From assembly GCA_027574665.1 (NCBI GenBank), contig CM050659.1, forward strand, positions 18,453,001 through 18,517,000: a DNA stretch of 64,000 nt, read 5' to 3'. The notes beneath the pieces were generated by a model. It was not told the DNA's origin. It did not search any database and saw only the letters and a list, made by a program, of their open reading frames with translations. Source of the DNA: Rhynochetos jubatus. Its lineage: Eukaryota; Chordata; Aves; Eurypygiformes; Rhynochetidae. Every line of letters begins with the position of its first letter. The stretch's first letter is position 1. Of this stretch, positions 62,302 to 64,000 are shown one piece after another. The position numbers and the translations under genes are program-made.

Positions 62302-63790
62302 AAAAAATCCATATTTCATTAAGCTGTTTTGTATTTCACTACAAATATCCCTCTTTAACGAAAGGCAGTTTTTCAGGGGCAACAGAACTCTAAAAAGTTT
62401 CTTCCTTTTCCATCTGAATGTGAGCTGTTATAGCAGTCAGATTGTTCAAAAGGAATTTTGGTTCTGCTCAGATCATAATGGAAATAACCCCCAAATCGTA
62501 CCAGTGCATGTGCAATTTTAATAAAAGTGAACGAAACGTTTTCCCTGGGTTACTTCATTTGCAAACGCTTTTAAAAAGTTCTGAAGACGTGAACAGGTGT
62601 TGGAAATCAGAAACGTTACACCAGAGCTGAGCAACAACTCACTCATCCGTTAACTATTTTGTTAAGATATCACCTCTTCCTCCAAATCCACCATCACATG
62701 CCTTACAATGACAGGAAACTTGTCCAAAACCTTTCGCTATTACATGCTCCCGGTGAACAAAGTGTCTCGGCAGAAAACAGAATTGAAACTCATTCAACAG
62801 GCTACAAATTCCAGACAGTTGTGGGATTTATTTCTCCCTTGTTCTTACCCTTGCCGTATTAAGTTCTGACAAACTGAAACCAGACTGTGTCCACGTTATT
62901 AAGCAACAATTCAAGCTGTAGATTGATTCATCAGGTGTCCAGACTGGGCACACCAAGTTAAAGGGCCGAGCGTGTAAACTGACTTATTGTTCCGTTCCTG
63001 TGCTTTGTTCCTGCTTTTCTCTTGAATCAAAGGAAAAGTTCTGAGATAAGCAAGTTGTAGAAGTGATGGATGCCACCACTGTTAATTATTCCACCCATTA
63101 CAAGACACAGTATCAATCACTTTTTGTCTGGTGACTGTCGCAACGAATTTGTAGAGCACAAAAGACACTGCAGATCTGTGATATGACTGTTCTCGTTACA
63201 TAAGAGATAAAAACATATGTACTTAATAAATACATTTATTTTAATGAGATGAAGATAGGCCTAATTCAAGTAGTAGCACTTTCTGAACATTTTTTTTATC
63301 ATCATTATTACTCGGTACATGAGTTCAAGACAAGTTTTATTTTCAACACAGCCTTCACAACAGAGCATGGGGTTTTTGCCATTTATGTTTCTAGTAGCTG
63401 CAGCTAAAAATGCCATTCAGAGATGAAACTGCTGCACAAGTACGCTTTGTTCAATACAAGAGCCAAACATTCATTTCTATCATCAGCTCTGTAAGAAAAA
63501 GCTCCTTATTCATGAGGTATTGATTTAGCATAAGTTTCCCATATACTTTCAAGTGTTTGGGATTAGAGGGCATTAGAGAAAGGGACTGGATGTTTTACAA
63601 CAACAGTGGTAGCTGCAGTGCTGTCACAGCTGGAAAAGCTGCGCTCTGACATGTGCCAGCCTCGCACAGTCAAGCTGGGGGTGAACAGAGGCAGCCTTGG
63701 GAGACAGAAGGACCCGGCAAAGGTTTTCACATCCACCACTTCTCTGAAAATCCACTTCAGTTGTGCCGAAGTCTATGTGACTGCCCTTTA
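62302..63790. other. Non-coding DNA, no gene recognised
   Basis: Unique AT-leaning sequence. Plus-strand open frames of up to 113 codons begin in the LTR and run out of it, with no protein motif. Nothing else stands out before the old repeat at the right edge. Confidence 0.55.
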
Positions 63791-63930
63791 GCATTGTGCT
63801 TAAACCTCATCGACTTCAATGAGAATGAAACACTTACGTTTTGCTGAACAGCAACAGGCAATTGGTTAAGGGATGGACAATAGCCTTGTGTTTAACCTTG
63901 GTCCCACCGAAATCAATTAAGGCTCATGAG
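63791..63930 (+). repeat. Ancient amniote interspersed repeat fragment
   Basis: The segment gcattgtgcttaaacctcat, then cgacttcaatgag, then aaacacttacgttttgctgaa follows the layout of an old amniote repeat frequent in turtles, crocodiles and birds (gtgcttaa..., a near-palindrome ccattgacttcaatggg, then cttaagtgttttgctgaat). A further related piece, gtcccaccgaaatcaatta, follows at 63901-63919. I recognise the family by pattern and do not give a catalogue name. It is diverged and non-coding. Confidence 0.55.
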
Positions 63931-64000
63931 TACCCTCCTGACATTTCTGAGCAAGGGGTTTAAGGGTCAGAATCAAGACCAGAACGCTCAAGCAGCTCAC

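Noticed and set aside
1-64000. CRISPR arrays, prokaryotic operons, tRNA or snRNA genes
   Set aside because: I saw no regularly spaced direct repeats, no ribosome-binding-site-led gene runs, and no tRNA B-box or snRNA consensus in a fitting context on either strand. The sequence is vertebrate nuclear DNA.

Overview
The window reads as non-coding nuclear DNA from a bird. The main evidence is three CR1 LINE fragments that share the avian CR1 3' end (a ccttccaacccaaac-type motif followed by attctRtgattct-type octamers) at about 33.1-33.8, 47.1-47.2 and 59.4-59.9 kb. A long terminal repeat of a type I recall as common in neoavian genomes lies at about 61.3-62.3 kb. Base composition is roughly 40% GC with low CpG, and no open reading frame looks like a complete gene. 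No bacterial, viral-replicon or organellar organisation is present. I think the window lies within a large intron or intergenic region; the sequence alone does not say which gene.

Layout: 1-22.7 kb is unique, mostly AT-rich DNA with simple repeats (a 20-A run near 4.3 kb, a pyrimidine-rich block near 2.9 kb, a G14 run near 17.0 kb). At 22,741-22,815 on the minus strand sits the only segment that resembles a real protein-coding exon: a short open segment between a strong acceptor and a strong donor, the same phase at both ends, encoding a proline-rich peptide I do not recognise. From 22.8 to 33.1 kb the DNA is unique with a few motif-dense patches. A CR1 copy with an internal deletion lies at 33.1-33.8 kb. 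From 33.8 to 47.1 kb there is unique DNA with an old amniote-type repeat near 37.8 kb and a small CpG-dense patch near 38.2 kb. A short CR1 tail lies at 47.1 kb, followed by a segment that looks like constrained non-coding DNA. From 52 to 60.5 kb there are two MIR-like SINE fragments, a GC/CpG-rich block at about 55.1-55.6 kb and a second longer CR1 copy. The last 3 kb hold the solo LTR and another old amniote-type repeat at the right edge.

No genes working together can be described. The functional content I can support is at most one small exon of a minus-strand gene plus possible regulatory DNA around it. I looked for a new system (arrays, defence islands, tandem gene families, unusual RNAs) and found none. 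The points most worth checking are the candidate exon with two in-frame acceptors, the internally repeated LTR, a perfect hairpin at the deletion junction inside the 33 kb CR1, and several candidate conserved non-coding segments.
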